Shown one piece after another: positions 43,952 to 53,085 of a stretch of 64,000 nt of DNA. Under the pieces are notes generated by a model. It saw only the letters and a program-made list of their open reading frames with translations, made no database searches and was not told the origin of the DNA. Position numbers and translations under genes: made by a program. This DNA is from Pseudozobellia sp. WGM2 (lineage in GTDB: Bacteria > Bacteroidota > Bacteroidia > Flavobacteriales > Flavobacteriaceae): positions 1-64,000 of the forward strand of contig NZ_JADNYK010000012.1 of the NCBI RefSeq assembly GCF_017810075.1, given 5' to 3'. Every line of letters starts with the position of its first letter. Within the stretch, counting starts at the first letter, position 1.

Positions 43952-45454
43952 ATGCATACCAAGAAATCGCTTCAGACCATACTTTTTTGTTGTATGGCCG
44001 TATTTGTCAATGCACAAAATATCTCAGGTATTTTTAATAACACCGGTGATGTGGGTGCCGTTAAACATAAGGGATCAACTACCTATGATAGTGAATCGCG
44101 AACCTATGAACTTTCAGGTTCTGGAGCCAACATCTGGTTTGACAAAGATGAATTTCACTACGCTTATAAAAAACTTAACGGAGATTTCATTCTACGAACC
44201 CGGGCGAAATTCATCGGTCATGGTGTAGACCCTCATCGAAAATTGGGTTGGATGGTGCGTACCGGTCTTGATACTGGTTCTGCAATGGTCTGTGCAACCG
44301 TACATGGTGATGGTCTCACCTCCATTCAGTTTCGCAAAGAAAATGGTAAACAAGTGGAAGAGGTCACTTCGCCCGTTAAAATGCCCGATATTATTCAGTT
44401 GGAAAGAAGAGAAAGTTCCTTTCTATTAAGTGTTGCTAAATATGGTGACCCATTTTGGACGGTCGAAATTCCGCACTTTGAATTTCCCGAAGAGGTGTAT
44501 TCGGGTCTTTTCGTTTGCTCACATAATGCAGATGTAGTCGAGAAAGCCAACTTTGAAAATGTACGTATTGTTCTACCGGCACCTACTGACCTTATTCCCT
44601 ATCAAGATTATCTCGGAAGCCATTTAGAACGGATGGACGTTGCCACGGGTACACGAAAAATACTTCACACGGTTACCAATTCCATTCAAGCTCCGAATTG
44701 GACTCCAGATAACAAAACCCTAATTTACAATAGTGAAGGGCTCATCTTCAACTATGATTTAGCGAACGGAAAAGTAGTCCAACTGAATACCGATTTCGTT
44801 CAAAGCAACAATAATGACCATGTACTTTCTTTTGACGGAAAAATGCTCGGCATCAGTAGTGCCAGCGGAGAAGAAGAATATGGGTCTTTAATTTATACCT
44901 TGCCTGTAGATGGGGGAAAGCCAAAAAGAATAACCCCTACAGGCCCAAGTTATTTGCACGGCTGGTCACCTGACGGGAAGTGGCTCACTTTTACGGGAGG
45001 AAGAAATAGCGTTTACGATATTTACAAAATTGCTTCCGACGGTGGTAGCGAAGAAATAAAATTGACCAATGAATCTACGTTAGATGACGGTTCGGAATAC
45101 AGCCCTGATGGCAAATACATTTATTTTAACTCAGCCAGAACCGGTTCTATGGAACTTTGGCGGATGAAACCCGATGGTAGCGAACAAGAGCAGCTGACCG
45201 ACGACCACCTTCAAAATTGGTTCCCACATATTTCGCCCGATGGCAAATCGATTGTTTTTCTATCCTACTTACCAGAAGTAGATGCAAGTGCCCACCCCTT
45301 TTACAAACAAGTTTATTTAAGAACAATGCCAGTTGATGGTGGGCGTATAAAAGTAATTGCCTATCTGTACGGAGGTCAAGGAACCATTAATGTACCCAGC
45401 TGGTCACCAGACGGTAAACACATTGCATTTGTAAGTAATACTAAAGTTGAATAG
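43952..45454 (+). CDS. Exported DUF1349-TolB-like propeller protein
   Basis: A 500-residue protein with a signal peptide (1-22, VFVNAQ). The N-terminal half (about 23-215) is a DUF1349/concanavalin-like domain (WFDKDEFHYAYKKLNGDFILRTRAKFIG, KLGWMVRTGLDTGSAMVCATVHGDG). The C-terminal half is a TolB/PD40 propeller: PNWTPDNKTLIYNSEG, LHGWSPDGKWLTFTG, GSEYSPDGKYIYFNSA, FPHISPDGKSIVFLS and PSWSPDGKHIAFVSN. Periplasmic; the ligand is unknown. It is 4 bp before an alpha/beta hydrolase gene, so the two form an operon. Confidence 0.8.
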   Translation: MHTKKSLQTILFCCMAVFVNAQNISGIFNNTGDVGAVKHKGSTTYDSESRTYELSGSGANIWFDKDEFHYAYKKLNGDFILRTRAKFIGHGVDPHRKLGWMVRTGLDTGSAMVCATVHGDGLTSIQFRKENGKQVEEVTSPVKMPDIIQLERRESSFLLSVAKYGDPFWTVEIPHFEFPEEVYSGLFVCSHNADVVEKANFENVRIVLPAPTDLIPYQDYLGSHLERMDVATGTRKILHTVTNSIQAPNWTPDNKTLIYNSEGLIFNYDLANGKVVQLNTDFVQSNNNDHVLSFDGKMLGISSASGEEEYGSLIYTLPVDGGKPKRITPTGPSYLHGWSPDGKWLTFTGGRNSVYDIYKIASDGGSEEIKLTNESTLDDGSEYSPDGKYIYFNSARTGSMELWRMKPDGSEQEQLTDDHLQNWFPHISPDGKSIVFLSYLPEVDASAHPFYKQVYLRTMPVDGGRIKVIAYLYGGQGTINVPSWSPDGKHIAFVSNTKVE

Positions 45455-45458
45455 CCTT

Positions 45459-46625
45459 ATGAAAATCAAGTTTACTATAGCGCTAACCTTTCTTTTTCTC
45501 TTTACGGGAAGTTTTTATGCCCAAGAAAATATGCTTTGTATGGGTCGCTATTGGACCGAGGATGAAGGCAACCTGATGCTTAAAAAGTTTGCTTCTGAAT
45601 GGAACGACCTTACCACTTGGGAAACTCGTGCCGCCCAAATAAAATCAGGTATCATCGAGGGGCTACAGTTAGATAAAATGCCAAAAGTAGAAGGAAACCT
45701 TAATACAATTATAAATAACAAAAGGGAAATGGACGGGTATACCGTAGAGAATATTGCAATTGAAAGTTTTCCGGGTTTCTATGTAACAGGTAATCTTTAT
45801 CGGCCAATTTCAGATAAGAGCACATTTGCCGGCATACTCTCTCCGCATGGTCACTTTCCCGATAAACGATTTACGCACTATATTCAAAAAAGGGCGGCGG
45901 TACTGGCCCGAATGGGGGCCATTGTTTTTGCCTACGACATGGTCGGTTATGGAGAAAGCAAACAGGTAGAGCACAAAATGCCAATAGCTCTTTTACTACA
46001 AACGTATAACAGCCAAAGGGTTTTGGATTATTTGCTATCAAGACCCGATATCGATGCCGATAGAATTGGCATGACCGGTGGTTCTGGCGGTGGCACCCAA
46101 ACCTTTGTACTTACCGCCATCGATGACCGCATTAAAGCTTCTGCCCCGGTCGTTCAGGTTTCGGCGCATTTCTTTGGAGGATGTGTTTGTGAAAGCGGAA
46201 TGCCCATCCATAAAAGTAAAAACCATCAGACCAGTAATGTTGAAATAGCCGCCCTTTGCGCACCACGCCCAATGTTACTGGTTTCCGATGGTGCAGATTG
46301 GACTCGTAATACCCCTCGAGTCGAATACCCATACATTCAAAAAGTATACGCTTTGTACGACGCGGAGCATAAGGTGGAAAATGTTCATCTTCCGACCGAG
46401 AAACATGATTATGGCTACTCTAAGCGAACGGCAGCATATAACTTCTTTGGTCACCACCTGAATTTAAGTATGGGAAACATACCTTACGCTGAAGGATACC
46501 AAGAAGATTTCGTCACCATATTACCTGCCGAAGAACTCAAGGTTTTCACTTCAAAAAACCCTATGCCCGATACGGCATTAAATGGTAACGACGCCGTTAT
46601 GGATTATTTGAAAATTCAACCTTAG
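45459..46625 (+). CDS. Exported alpha/beta hydrolase (acetylxylan esterase/Abhydrolase_7-like)
   Basis: A 388-residue protein from the ATG at 45459, 4 bp after the propeller gene stop. Signal peptide about 1-21 (GSFYAQ). Nucleophile elbow RIGMTGGSGGGTQTF (G-G-S-G-G), oxyanion region GILSPHGHFPDKR, a catalytic acid after LVSDGADW and His in KHDYGYSK. Length and order resemble the Abhydrolase_7/acetyl xylan esterase relatives found in Bacteroidota. Probably an ester hydrolase in the periplasm. Confidence 0.8.
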   Translation: MKIKFTIALTFLFLFTGSFYAQENMLCMGRYWTEDEGNLMLKKFASEWNDLTTWETRAAQIKSGIIEGLQLDKMPKVEGNLNTIINNKREMDGYTVENIAIESFPGFYVTGNLYRPISDKSTFAGILSPHGHFPDKRFTHYIQKRAAVLARMGAIVFAYDMVGYGESKQVEHKMPIALLLQTYNSQRVLDYLLSRPDIDADRIGMTGGSGGGTQTFVLTAIDDRIKASAPVVQVSAHFFGGCVCESGMPIHKSKNHQTSNVEIAALCAPRPMLLVSDGADWTRNTPRVEYPYIQKVYALYDAEHKVENVHLPTEKHDYGYSKRTAAYNFFGHHLNLSMGNIPYAEGYQEDFVTILPAEELKVFTSKNPMPDTALNGNDAVMDYLKIQP

Positions 46626-46634
46626 CAACAGCTT

Positions 46635-47915
46635 TTACAAATCTAGTTTCTTTAGTGCATCAATGGTAACGTCTAAATCGGAATAGCTTATTGCATCATT
46701 CAAGAAATAGCTTTCGAAAGCACTTGGTGGCAAGTAAATGCCTTGCTCAAGCATACCATGAAAATACTTCTTGAAAGTGTCGTTGTTTCCTTTTGCCGAA
46801 GTTTCAAAATCTACTACTGGATCTTCGGTAAAATGCACTGAAATCATGCTGCCGAATCGGTTGATTTGGTAAGGCAACCCTTTTTCTTTTAGTACCGTAT
46901 CAAAGCCTTCGTGCAGATAAGCTGTTTTTTTATCAAGGCTTTCGAATACTTCAGGGGTACCGTTGAGTTCTGTCAACATGGCCAGCCCGGCGGCCATGGC
47001 CAATGGGTTTCCGCTTAAAGTACCGGCTTGATAAACGGGGCCTTCAGGTGCCAAGTGCGACATGATATCGGCTCGGGCAGCGAAAGCACCAACGGGTAAT
47101 CCGCCCCCAATTACTTTACCAAAACAAAGAATATCGGCATCGACCCCTAACGCTTCTTGTGCACCGCCCTTCCCTAATCGGAAACCAGTCATCACCTCAT
47201 CAAAAATCAATAGAATTCCCTCTTCGGTACAAATCTGACGAAGTCCGTTTATAAACTCATCCTTAGGAATTATACAACCCATATTGCCCGCTACAGGTTC
47301 AATTATAATTGCAGCGATCTCACCATCATTGGCTCTGACCAACTCACGAACACTCTGCAAATCATTATACTTGGCCAACAAAGTATCTTTTGCCGTACCT
47401 TGAGTAACCCCTGGGCTGTTCGGGCTGCCAAAAGTGACGGCTCCACTACCCGCCTGAATCAAGAACGAATCAGAATGGCCGTGATAGCAACCTGCAAACT
47501 TGATGATTTTATCTTTACCGGTATAACCTCGAGCCAAACGAATAGCACTCATACAGGCCTCCGTACCACTATTCACGAAACGAATCTTATCGATATTCGG
47601 TACCATAGACACTGCCAGTTTCGCTAATTCGGTTTCTATTTCCGTAGGCATCCCGAAAGAAGTTCCCTTTTTAGCCTTTTCGATTACCGCATTTATGACG
47701 GGTTCGTAGGCATGACCCAAAATCAGTGGACCCCAAGAAGCGATATAATCGATTAAACGGTTACCATCTTCATCATAGAGGTATGCTCCTTTTGCTTCCT
47801 TTACAAAAATTGGATCACCACCAACAGCCTTAAATGCACGTACGGGTGAATTTACACCACCAGGAATATATTTTTGGGCCTCTGCAAAAAGGGCACTACT
47901 TCTCTTATAAATCAT
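46635..47915 (-). CDS. hemL: Glutamate-1-semialdehyde 2,1-aminomutase
   Basis: PLP enzyme making 5-aminolevulinate for haem by the C5 pathway. 426 residues, typical length. Substrate and PLP motifs: [75 protein letters not shown] and the Schiff-base Lys in [15 protein letters not shown] (Lys267). Convergent with the hydrolase gene, 9 bp apart. The haem demand of the window's cytochrome-like cluster is noted but the gene is a general housekeeping one. Confidence 0.96.
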   Translation of the reverse strand: MIYKRSSALFAEAQKYIPGGVNSPVRAFKAVGGDPIFVKEAKGAYLYDEDGNRLIDYIASWGPLILGHAYEPVINAVIEKAKKGTSFGMPTEIETELAKLAVSMVPNIDKIRFVNSGTEACMSAIRLARGYTGKDKIIKFAGCYHGHSDSFLIQAGSGAVTFGSPNSPGVTQGTAKDTLLAKYNDLQSVRELVRANDGEIAAIIIEPVAGNMGCIIPKDEFINGLRQICTEEGILLIFDEVMTGFRLGKGGAQEALGVDADILCFGKVIGGGLPVGAFAARADIMSHLAPEGPVYQAGTLSGNPLAMAAGLAMLTELNGTPEVFESLDKKTAYLHEGFDTVLKEKGLPYQINRFGSMISVHFTEDPVVDFETSAKGNNDTFKKYFHGMLEQGIYLPPSAFESYFLNDAISYSDLDVTIDALKKLDL

Positions 47916-47962
47916 AGATAAAATTTTGTTTGTTAGTTAACTAAAAGTGATCACTGGGCCGG

Positions 47963-48820
47963 TCACTTGTTATAGTTCTCAGTTTTAACGGTAAGTTTTT
48001 GACCAACGGAAATATTGGTGTCGTACATATAGTTCCACCGCATCAGTTCATCAACGGAAACAGCATATTTCTTGGAAAGCGAATATAGAGTATCACCTTG
48101 TTGTACAATGTGAAAGTCAGGTGCTGCTTTTACTACAACTGATTCATGGCTTTGTTTGCCATAGCCTTCACCGAGCACAGCCTTATCATACCGATATAGT
48201 TCATGGCGTTCTATCAATGCTATCAATTTTTGGGGATAGCGCTTATCGGTCGCGTAACCGGCCTGCCTGAGGCCTTTTGCCCATCGTTTATAATCATCTG
48301 AGGGGTAATCGAACAAAAATGCATATCGAGAGCGGTTTTTCAAGAAAATGCTATGGTCACGATAAGAATACATCGGATGATTGTATTTACGAAAACATTC
48401 CCCTTTTTCATCATCATCATGAAAATCGTAATCGCCTTGCCAACCGGTATGGCATTTAATGCCAAAATGGTTATTGGTCTTTAATGCAAGCGCTCCTTTA
48501 CCAATACCACTTTCTAAAAGCCCTTGTGCCAACGTGATACTAGCAGGAATACCGTAAGCTTTCATTTCCATTTGGGCAATTTCAGAAAACGTACGAACAT
48601 ACTCTTCTGGGGAAGAAATATCAAATCGTATAAATTCTCCCGTATCCTCGGGCATAATGTAAAGTCCGTCATCTACCTTCCTTACCTCCTCTTTGGTCTC
48701 AACGACCATAGGTTTGGGTCGTTCACGTTCTCTGTTCTGAGAAACCGTGCGTTTTGTTTTACATCCTATAAAAAAAATGCCCAGAACGGACAATAGTAGA
48801 AGTCTACGTGCTACACGCAT
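47963..48820 (-). CDS. Glucosaminidase (GH73) lipoprotein with LysM
   Basis: A 285-residue lipoprotein (Cys20, FFIGC-KTKR). The GH73/FlgJ-like muramidase domain spans about 70-215: YGIPASITLAQGLLESGIGKGALALKTNNHFGIKCHTGW with the catalytic Glu in LLESG. Then KRYPQKLIALIERHELYRYD, and a C-terminal LysM peptidoglycan-binding domain (about 235-281; HIVQQGDTLYSLSKKYAVSVDELMRWNYM). It cleaves glycan strands between N-acetylglucosamine and N-acetylmuramic acid. Its start overlaps the end of the upstream ACC deaminase-like gene by 10 bp. Confidence 0.9.
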   Translation of the reverse strand: MRVARRLLLLSVLGIFFIGCKTKRTVSQNRERERPKPMVVETKEEVRKVDDGLYIMPEDTGEFIRFDISSPEEYVRTFSEIAQMEMKAYGIPASITLAQGLLESGIGKGALALKTNNHFGIKCHTGWQGDYDFHDDDEKGECFRKYNHPMYSYRDHSIFLKNRSRYAFLFDYPSDDYKRWAKGLRQAGYATDKRYPQKLIALIERHELYRYDKAVLGEGYGKQSHESVVVKAAPDFHIVQQGDTLYSLSKKYAVSVDELMRWNYMYDTNISVGQKLTVKTENYNK

Positions 48821-49716
48821 ATCAATGGAAGATTTTTCTTTTTCAAGTTCTCGTTCATTCCCTTTACACCCTGTAAACCGCCTGTGTGAATGGCTAAAAT
48901 TTTAGAGCCAGGAGGGAAATAGTCCAGTTTAATCAAATCTAATATACCAAACATCATTTTGCCAGTATATATAGGATCTAAAGGAATTGAGGTTGCCTTT
49001 TTAAACTCATTAATAAAATTGATTAACTGAGTAGTCACCTTGGCATAACCACCAAAATGGTAATCTGAACACAGACTCCAGTTTTCCTTTGTGGCAAATT
49101 TACAAATATCTTCTTTTAAAAAATCTCCTTTAAGTGCAGGAAATCCCAAAACCTTTTGAGTATCAACAGCTGAATTACTGATTCCGGCAATAGTACCTCC
49201 AGTTCCGACAGCACAGGCGACATAATCAAAGTTTTTATCTTCAACGTTCAATATTTCTTCACATCCTTTAACGGCAAGTGAATTAGTACCACCTTCGGGA
49301 AGCAAGTAAAATTCACCCAACTCTGATTTTAGACCATCGATAAATGAAACATCGTTTTTCTTTCGATAAGCCTCTCTGGTAACAAACTTAAATTGCATGC
49401 CCTGTTCATGGGCCAGTTCTAATGTTTGATTTTCATGCCAATTTTCCAACAATTCTTCCCCGCGAATAACACCAATAGTCTTCAAGTTATGAAACTTGCC
49501 CGCATAGGCCGTGGCAGCAATATGATTCGAAAAGGCTCCACCGAACGTTAATAAAGTTTCGTGGCCTTTCGCCTTGGCCGCCTCTAAATTGTATTTGAGT
49601 TTTCTAAACTTATTACCAGAAATCTGTGGATGTAGCAAGTCTTCTCGACGTAGAAACAAAGAGACCTTTTTTTTCTCAGCAATAGAAAGTGGTATTTTAT
49701 CGGTAATGGCTTTCAA
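48811..49716 (-). CDS. ACC deaminase/D-cysteine desulfhydrase family PLP enzyme
   Basis: A 301-residue cytoplasmic enzyme with the family block LLHPQISGNKFRKLKYNLEAAKAKGHETLLTFGGAFSNHIAATAYAG, where the PLP Lys is in SGNKFRKLKYN, and VACAVGTGGTIAGISN, the phosphate-binding loop. The only possible start is a TTG at 49716, because a TAG in the same frame sits directly before it (the stop of the HExxH gene). Substrate (ACC, D-cysteine or other) is not decided by sequence. In Flavobacteria this gene usually stands beside the glucosaminidase gene. Confidence 0.85.
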   Translation of the reverse strand: MKAITDKIPLSIAEKKKVSLFLRREDLLHPQISGNKFRKLKYNLEAAKAKGHETLLTFGGAFSNHIAATAYAGKFHNLKTIGVIRGEELLENWHENQTLELAHEQGMQFKFVTREAYRKKNDVSFIDGLKSELGEFYLLPEGGTNSLAVKGCEEILNVEDKNFDYVACAVGTGGTIAGISNSAVDTQKVLGFPALKGDFLKEDICKFATKENWSLCSDYHFGGYAKVTTQLINFINEFKKATSIPLDPIYTGKMMFGILDLIKLDYFPPGSKILAIHTGGLQGVKGMNENLKKKNLPLICV

Positions 49717-50058
49717 CTAGGCATATTCTGTGCCCCAAAGATATTTAATAAAGGCCAAAGGTCTACGCTGTGTAGTATAATCAAGGTTCTTTTCATTCTC
49801 ATACGCCTCTCGCTCAAAACTTATGTTCTGATAGGCTTTGTAGCTATCGAAATATAAAACCGTACGTACGAGCCACTCGGCGATATAAAAAATATAGAAG
49901 AAAACAATCAACAGTTCTTGCTGCTGTTTAAGGTGTATACGCTCATGATTGATTAAAACAATGTCTTCTTTCAATCTATCGTGCTTTAGAAAGATAAAGG
50001 GCCATAGGGAAAGCCCTACATAGTTCTTATAAAAAAAATGTTTAAAAACTAAGATCAT
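49717..50058 (-). CDS. Small membrane protein with HERIH motif (peptidase M56-like)
   Basis: A 113-residue protein with an N-terminal hydrophobic stretch, the motif INHERIHLKQQQE, and a second hydrophobic stretch (LLIVFFYIFYIAEWLV). HERIH fits the HExxH zinc-binding consensus of BlaR1/MecR1-type M56 peptidases, of which this would be a shortened relative. The end FEREAYENEKNLDY could give the third ligand (Glu). It ends one base before the next gene's TTG. Catalysis is inference. Confidence 0.65.
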   Translation of the reverse strand: MILVFKHFFYKNYVGLSLWPFIFLKHDRLKEDIVLINHERIHLKQQQELLIVFFYIFYIAEWLVRTVLYFDSYKAYQNISFEREAYENEKNLDYTTQRRPLAFIKYLWGTEYA

Positions 50059-50338
50059 AATCTAAGGTTTAAACGGAGGTAAACAAATTTAATTGTTAAT
50101 ACACCGCCATGCCTCTTAACTCAAATTTGTTGCCAACAATTGCATTTACTCGTTAAAAACACCATAAACAACTATAAAATGTATGTTTTTTACAACTAAC
50201 TTTGGCTGTTATTAACAATTTGAAGTAACTTCAAAGGTAATTATGCAGCTAACCAAAAGCTGGGTTGTGGCCACAGAACCAATGAAATAACTTTTTATTT
50301 GATTATAATAACAGTGCTATTGAAAAGAAAATCGAAGG

Positions 50339-50494
50339 ATGAAAAAAATCATTCCCTTAGAAGAGGGCGACTATTATTTTTCTGAACAAGGATACAAAGT
50401 TTTTACGGCACAGTACTTGCTCAAAAGAGGCTATTGCTGTGAAAGCGGCTGCAGACACTGCCCCTATGGTTTCGACATCAAGAAAGGCATCTGA
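50339..50494 (+). CDS. DUF5522 small Cys-rich protein
   Basis: A 51-residue protein (ATG at 50339). The pattern YLLKRGYCCESGCRHCPYGF is the DUF5522 signature: four Cys in C-C-x3-C-x2-C. It is usual in Bacteroidota. The cluster suggests metal or iron-sulfur binding, which is inference. It stands alone, 70 bp before the DUF4136 lipoprotein gene. Confidence 0.88.
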   Translation: MKKIIPLEEGDYYFSEQGYKVFTAQYLLKRGYCCESGCRHCPYGFDIKKGI

Positions 50495-50565
50495 TAAACC
50501 AAGGCCTTCGGCACGATATTTGAGACTATTTTAAACATACATTTCTTAACTCCAAATAAAAAAAT

Positions 50566-51135
50566 ATGAAAAAGATTAAAATTTTGGCGGTCCCGATGCT
50601 TATTCTACTCTTCCTAAGCTCTTGTTCGTCTGTACAAGTACTTTCCGATTACGATAAAGAAGCCGATTTCAACACCTATAATTCGTATGCTTTTTATAAA
50701 ACAGGTATCGATAAGGCGCAAATTTCAGATTTGGACAAAAAGCGAATTCTTCGCGCCATTGAATCTGAAATGGGCAAAAGAGGCTTTGTCAAATCTGAAA
50801 ACCCCGATATTCTCGTAAGCATATTCACTAAAGAAAAAGAACAGGTCGATATTTATAATAATTACTGGGGCGGAGGTTTCGGTTGGGGCTGGAGCCCATA
50901 CTATTGGGGTGCCGGTTGGGGCCCAGGCTGGGGAGGCAACAATGTTTCTACCCGTACCGAAGGTTCATTGTACATAGACCTTATCGATGCCAATAGCAAA
51001 GAATTGGTATGGCAAGGTAAAGGTGTTGGCAACCTTGGTAATATTAGCAATATCGAAAAGAAAGAAGCGCGTATAAAAGAATTTGTTTCTGAGATATTAA
51101 TGCAATATCCACCAAATACTATGGCTGCCCGATAA
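50566..51135 (+). CDS. DUF4136 lipoprotein
   Basis: A 189-residue lipoprotein (Cys20, LFLSSC-SSVQ). DUF4136 features: VLSDYDKEADFNTYNSYAFY near the start, DKKRILRAIESEMGKRGF, NPDILVSIFTKEKEQVDIYN and LYIDLIDANSKELVWQGKGVG. An aromatic Gly/Trp/Tyr-rich insert (GGGFGWGWSPYYWGAGWGPG, about 103-124) sits in the middle, as in several Bacteroidota members. Outer-membrane-associated, function unknown. A terminator follows. Confidence 0.88.
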   Translation: MKKIKILAVPMLILLFLSSCSSVQVLSDYDKEADFNTYNSYAFYKTGIDKAQISDLDKKRILRAIESEMGKRGFVKSENPDILVSIFTKEKEQVDIYNNYWGGGFGWGWSPYYWGAGWGPGWGGNNVSTRTEGSLYIDLIDANSKELVWQGKGVGNLGNISNIEKKEARIKEFVSEILMQYPPNTMAAR

Positions 51136-51156
51136 TTTTGCAGCCTTGAAAAACAT

Positions 51157-51191
51157 AAAGCCTTTCTTAATATAAAGAAGGGCTTTTTTTT
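51157..51191 (+). terminator. Rho-independent terminator
   Basis: AAAGCCTTTCTT / AAGAAGGGCTTT with one G-T pair and a 6-nt loop, then T-run. Confidence 0.85.
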
Positions 51192-51220
51192 GTAACATCA
51201 ATAGTAAATTTCAGCCTAAC

Positions 51221-51250
51221 TTACCGACTAAACCGCATTTTGTAACTTTG
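51221..51250 (+). promoter_or_regulatory. Probable promoter of the aromatic amino acid hydroxylase gene
   Basis: TAACTTTG (51243-51250) with TTA 19 nt upstream (51221-51223), 16 bp before the ATG. The -33 is one base off consensus. Confidence 0.45.
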
Positions 51251-51266
51251 TAGAAAGACCCTTTTT

Positions 51267-53033
51267 ATGTCATACGAAAGTAATCCTGTTTTAGATAAAT
51301 TGCCTAAACATTTAAGGCAATACATTAAACCACAGAATTATGGCAACTACACGGCAATAAACCAAGCCGTGTGGCGCTACGTTATGCGAAAGAATGTGGA
51401 CTACCTTAGTAAAGTAGCTCATAACTCTTATCTAGAGGGATTGAAAAAAACGGGCATCTCCATTGACCATATTCCGAATATGTATGGCATGAACCGTATT
51501 CTCAAAGAAATCGGTTGGGCAGCCGTCGCTGTTGATGGGTTCATACCTCCTTCCGCTTTTATGGAGTTTCAAGCCTATAATGTTTTGGTCATTGCTTCGG
51601 ATATTCGACAGCTTGAAAATATCGAATACACACCAGCACCGGATATTATTCATGAAGGTGCAGGGCACGCGCCTATAATTGCCAATCCGGAATACGCAGA
51701 ATATTTAAGAAGGTTCGGAGAAATAGGATGCAAGGCCATTTCCAATGCCAAAGACTTTGAACTTTATGAAGCGGTAAGACATCTGTCTATCATCAAAGAA
51801 GCATCGGGAACACCTCAAACGGAAATTGAAGAGGCAGAGAAACGAATTGAAGAATTACAGCAAAATATGGGCGAACCCAGTGAGATTGCCCTGATTCGTA
51901 ATTTGCATTGGTGGACTGTTGAATACGGATTAATCGGCACTACTGATAAGCCGAAAATCTATGGTGCCGGACTTCTATCATCTATCGGAGAAAGTGCTTG
52001 GTGCATGACCGACAAGGTGAAAAAGGTACCTTACAGCATTGAAGCTGCCTATACTCCCTTCGATATTACCAAACCCCAACCTCAACTTTTTGTCACCCCC
52101 GATTTTGCATTTTTAAGTCAGGTTTTAGAAGATTTCGCCAATACTATGGCATTAAGAACGGGAGGCCTGAGCGGCATCAAAAAACTAATTGAATCTAAAG
52201 AGCTGGGCACTATTGAACTCAGTACCGGTTTGCAAATTTCAGGTAATTTTGAAAGCGTGATTGAACATGAGGGCAAACCCGTGTATTTTCAAACTAAGGG
52301 AAAAACAGCTTTAGCCTTTCATGAGAAAGAATTGGTTGGGCATAGTACCAACCGACACGCTAATGGCTTTGGCTCCCCTCTAGGAAAGCTCAAAGGCATC
52401 AACATTGCTATCGAAGACATGAGCCCTAGAGATTTAAAGGCTTATAATATATTCGAAGGTCAAACAGTATCCTTAGAGTTTGTAGGCCATATTAAGATAT
52501 CAGGTGAGATTATTACTGGAACCCGTAATCTTCAAGGAGAAATTATTCTGGTTACCTTTAAAAATTGTGTGGTTACGCATAAAGAAAATATACTGTTCGA
52601 ATCTAAAAATGAAGAACTGTATAGTATGGCCGTGGGCCAAGAAATAGTATCGGCATTTCATGGCATAGCTGACCTTAACAGTTTTGACCTGGTCTCCCAT
52701 TCGATTTCGGACTCCTCCGAAAAAGCCGATAAAATGATAGAACAGTCTCTATTAGAACAATACTACGAGCAAATACGACATTTTAGGGAAGGCAAAAACA
52801 CCACTATTTCTCGACATAAAGTGTTTGACGCGGTACGGGAACACTACCCAAAAGACTGGCTCTTATCGATAGAACTCTATGAATTGGCACGAATTAACGG
52901 AGATGATGGTTTTGCCAAAGATATAGCCGAGCATCTAGAAACCGTGAAATTAAACAGTCCAAAATTAGGTCACCTCATCGATGATGGCCTGAACTTAGCG
53001 AATGAAGTATTTCAAGCTGAGCAAATAGAATGA
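51267..53033 (+). CDS. Aromatic amino acid hydroxylase
   Basis: A 588-residue protein of the pterin-dependent phenylalanine/tyrosine/tryptophan hydroxylase family. Fe-binding: HEGAGHAPI (His129, His134) and the Glu in LHWWTVEYGLIG (about residue 218). The catalytic core covers about 20-310. The remaining 280 residues, with FESVIEHEGKPVYFQTKGKTAL and LKAYNIFEGQTVSLEFVGHIKISGEI, are a C-terminal extension seen in Bacteroidota homologues and not in the 260-300-residue proteobacterial enzymes. Likely converts Phe to Tyr in the cytoplasm; substrate is inferred. 53 bp before the esterase gene. Confidence 0.88.
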   Translation: MSYESNPVLDKLPKHLRQYIKPQNYGNYTAINQAVWRYVMRKNVDYLSKVAHNSYLEGLKKTGISIDHIPNMYGMNRILKEIGWAAVAVDGFIPPSAFMEFQAYNVLVIASDIRQLENIEYTPAPDIIHEGAGHAPIIANPEYAEYLRRFGEIGCKAISNAKDFELYEAVRHLSIIKEASGTPQTEIEEAEKRIEELQQNMGEPSEIALIRNLHWWTVEYGLIGTTDKPKIYGAGLLSSIGESAWCMTDKVKKVPYSIEAAYTPFDITKPQPQLFVTPDFAFLSQVLEDFANTMALRTGGLSGIKKLIESKELGTIELSTGLQISGNFESVIEHEGKPVYFQTKGKTALAFHEKELVGHSTNRHANGFGSPLGKLKGINIAIEDMSPRDLKAYNIFEGQTVSLEFVGHIKISGEIITGTRNLQGEIILVTFKNCVVTHKENILFESKNEELYSMAVGQEIVSAFHGIADLNSFDLVSHSISDSSEKADKMIEQSLLEQYYEQIRHFREGKNTTISRHKVFDAVREHYPKDWLLSIELYELARINGDDGFAKDIAEHLETVKLNSPKLGHLIDDGLNLANEVFQAEQIE

Positions 53034-53085
53034 CCGAGAAGTATAGACCAGATTTAAAGGAAATCAAATTGCCAAACCGAACACC

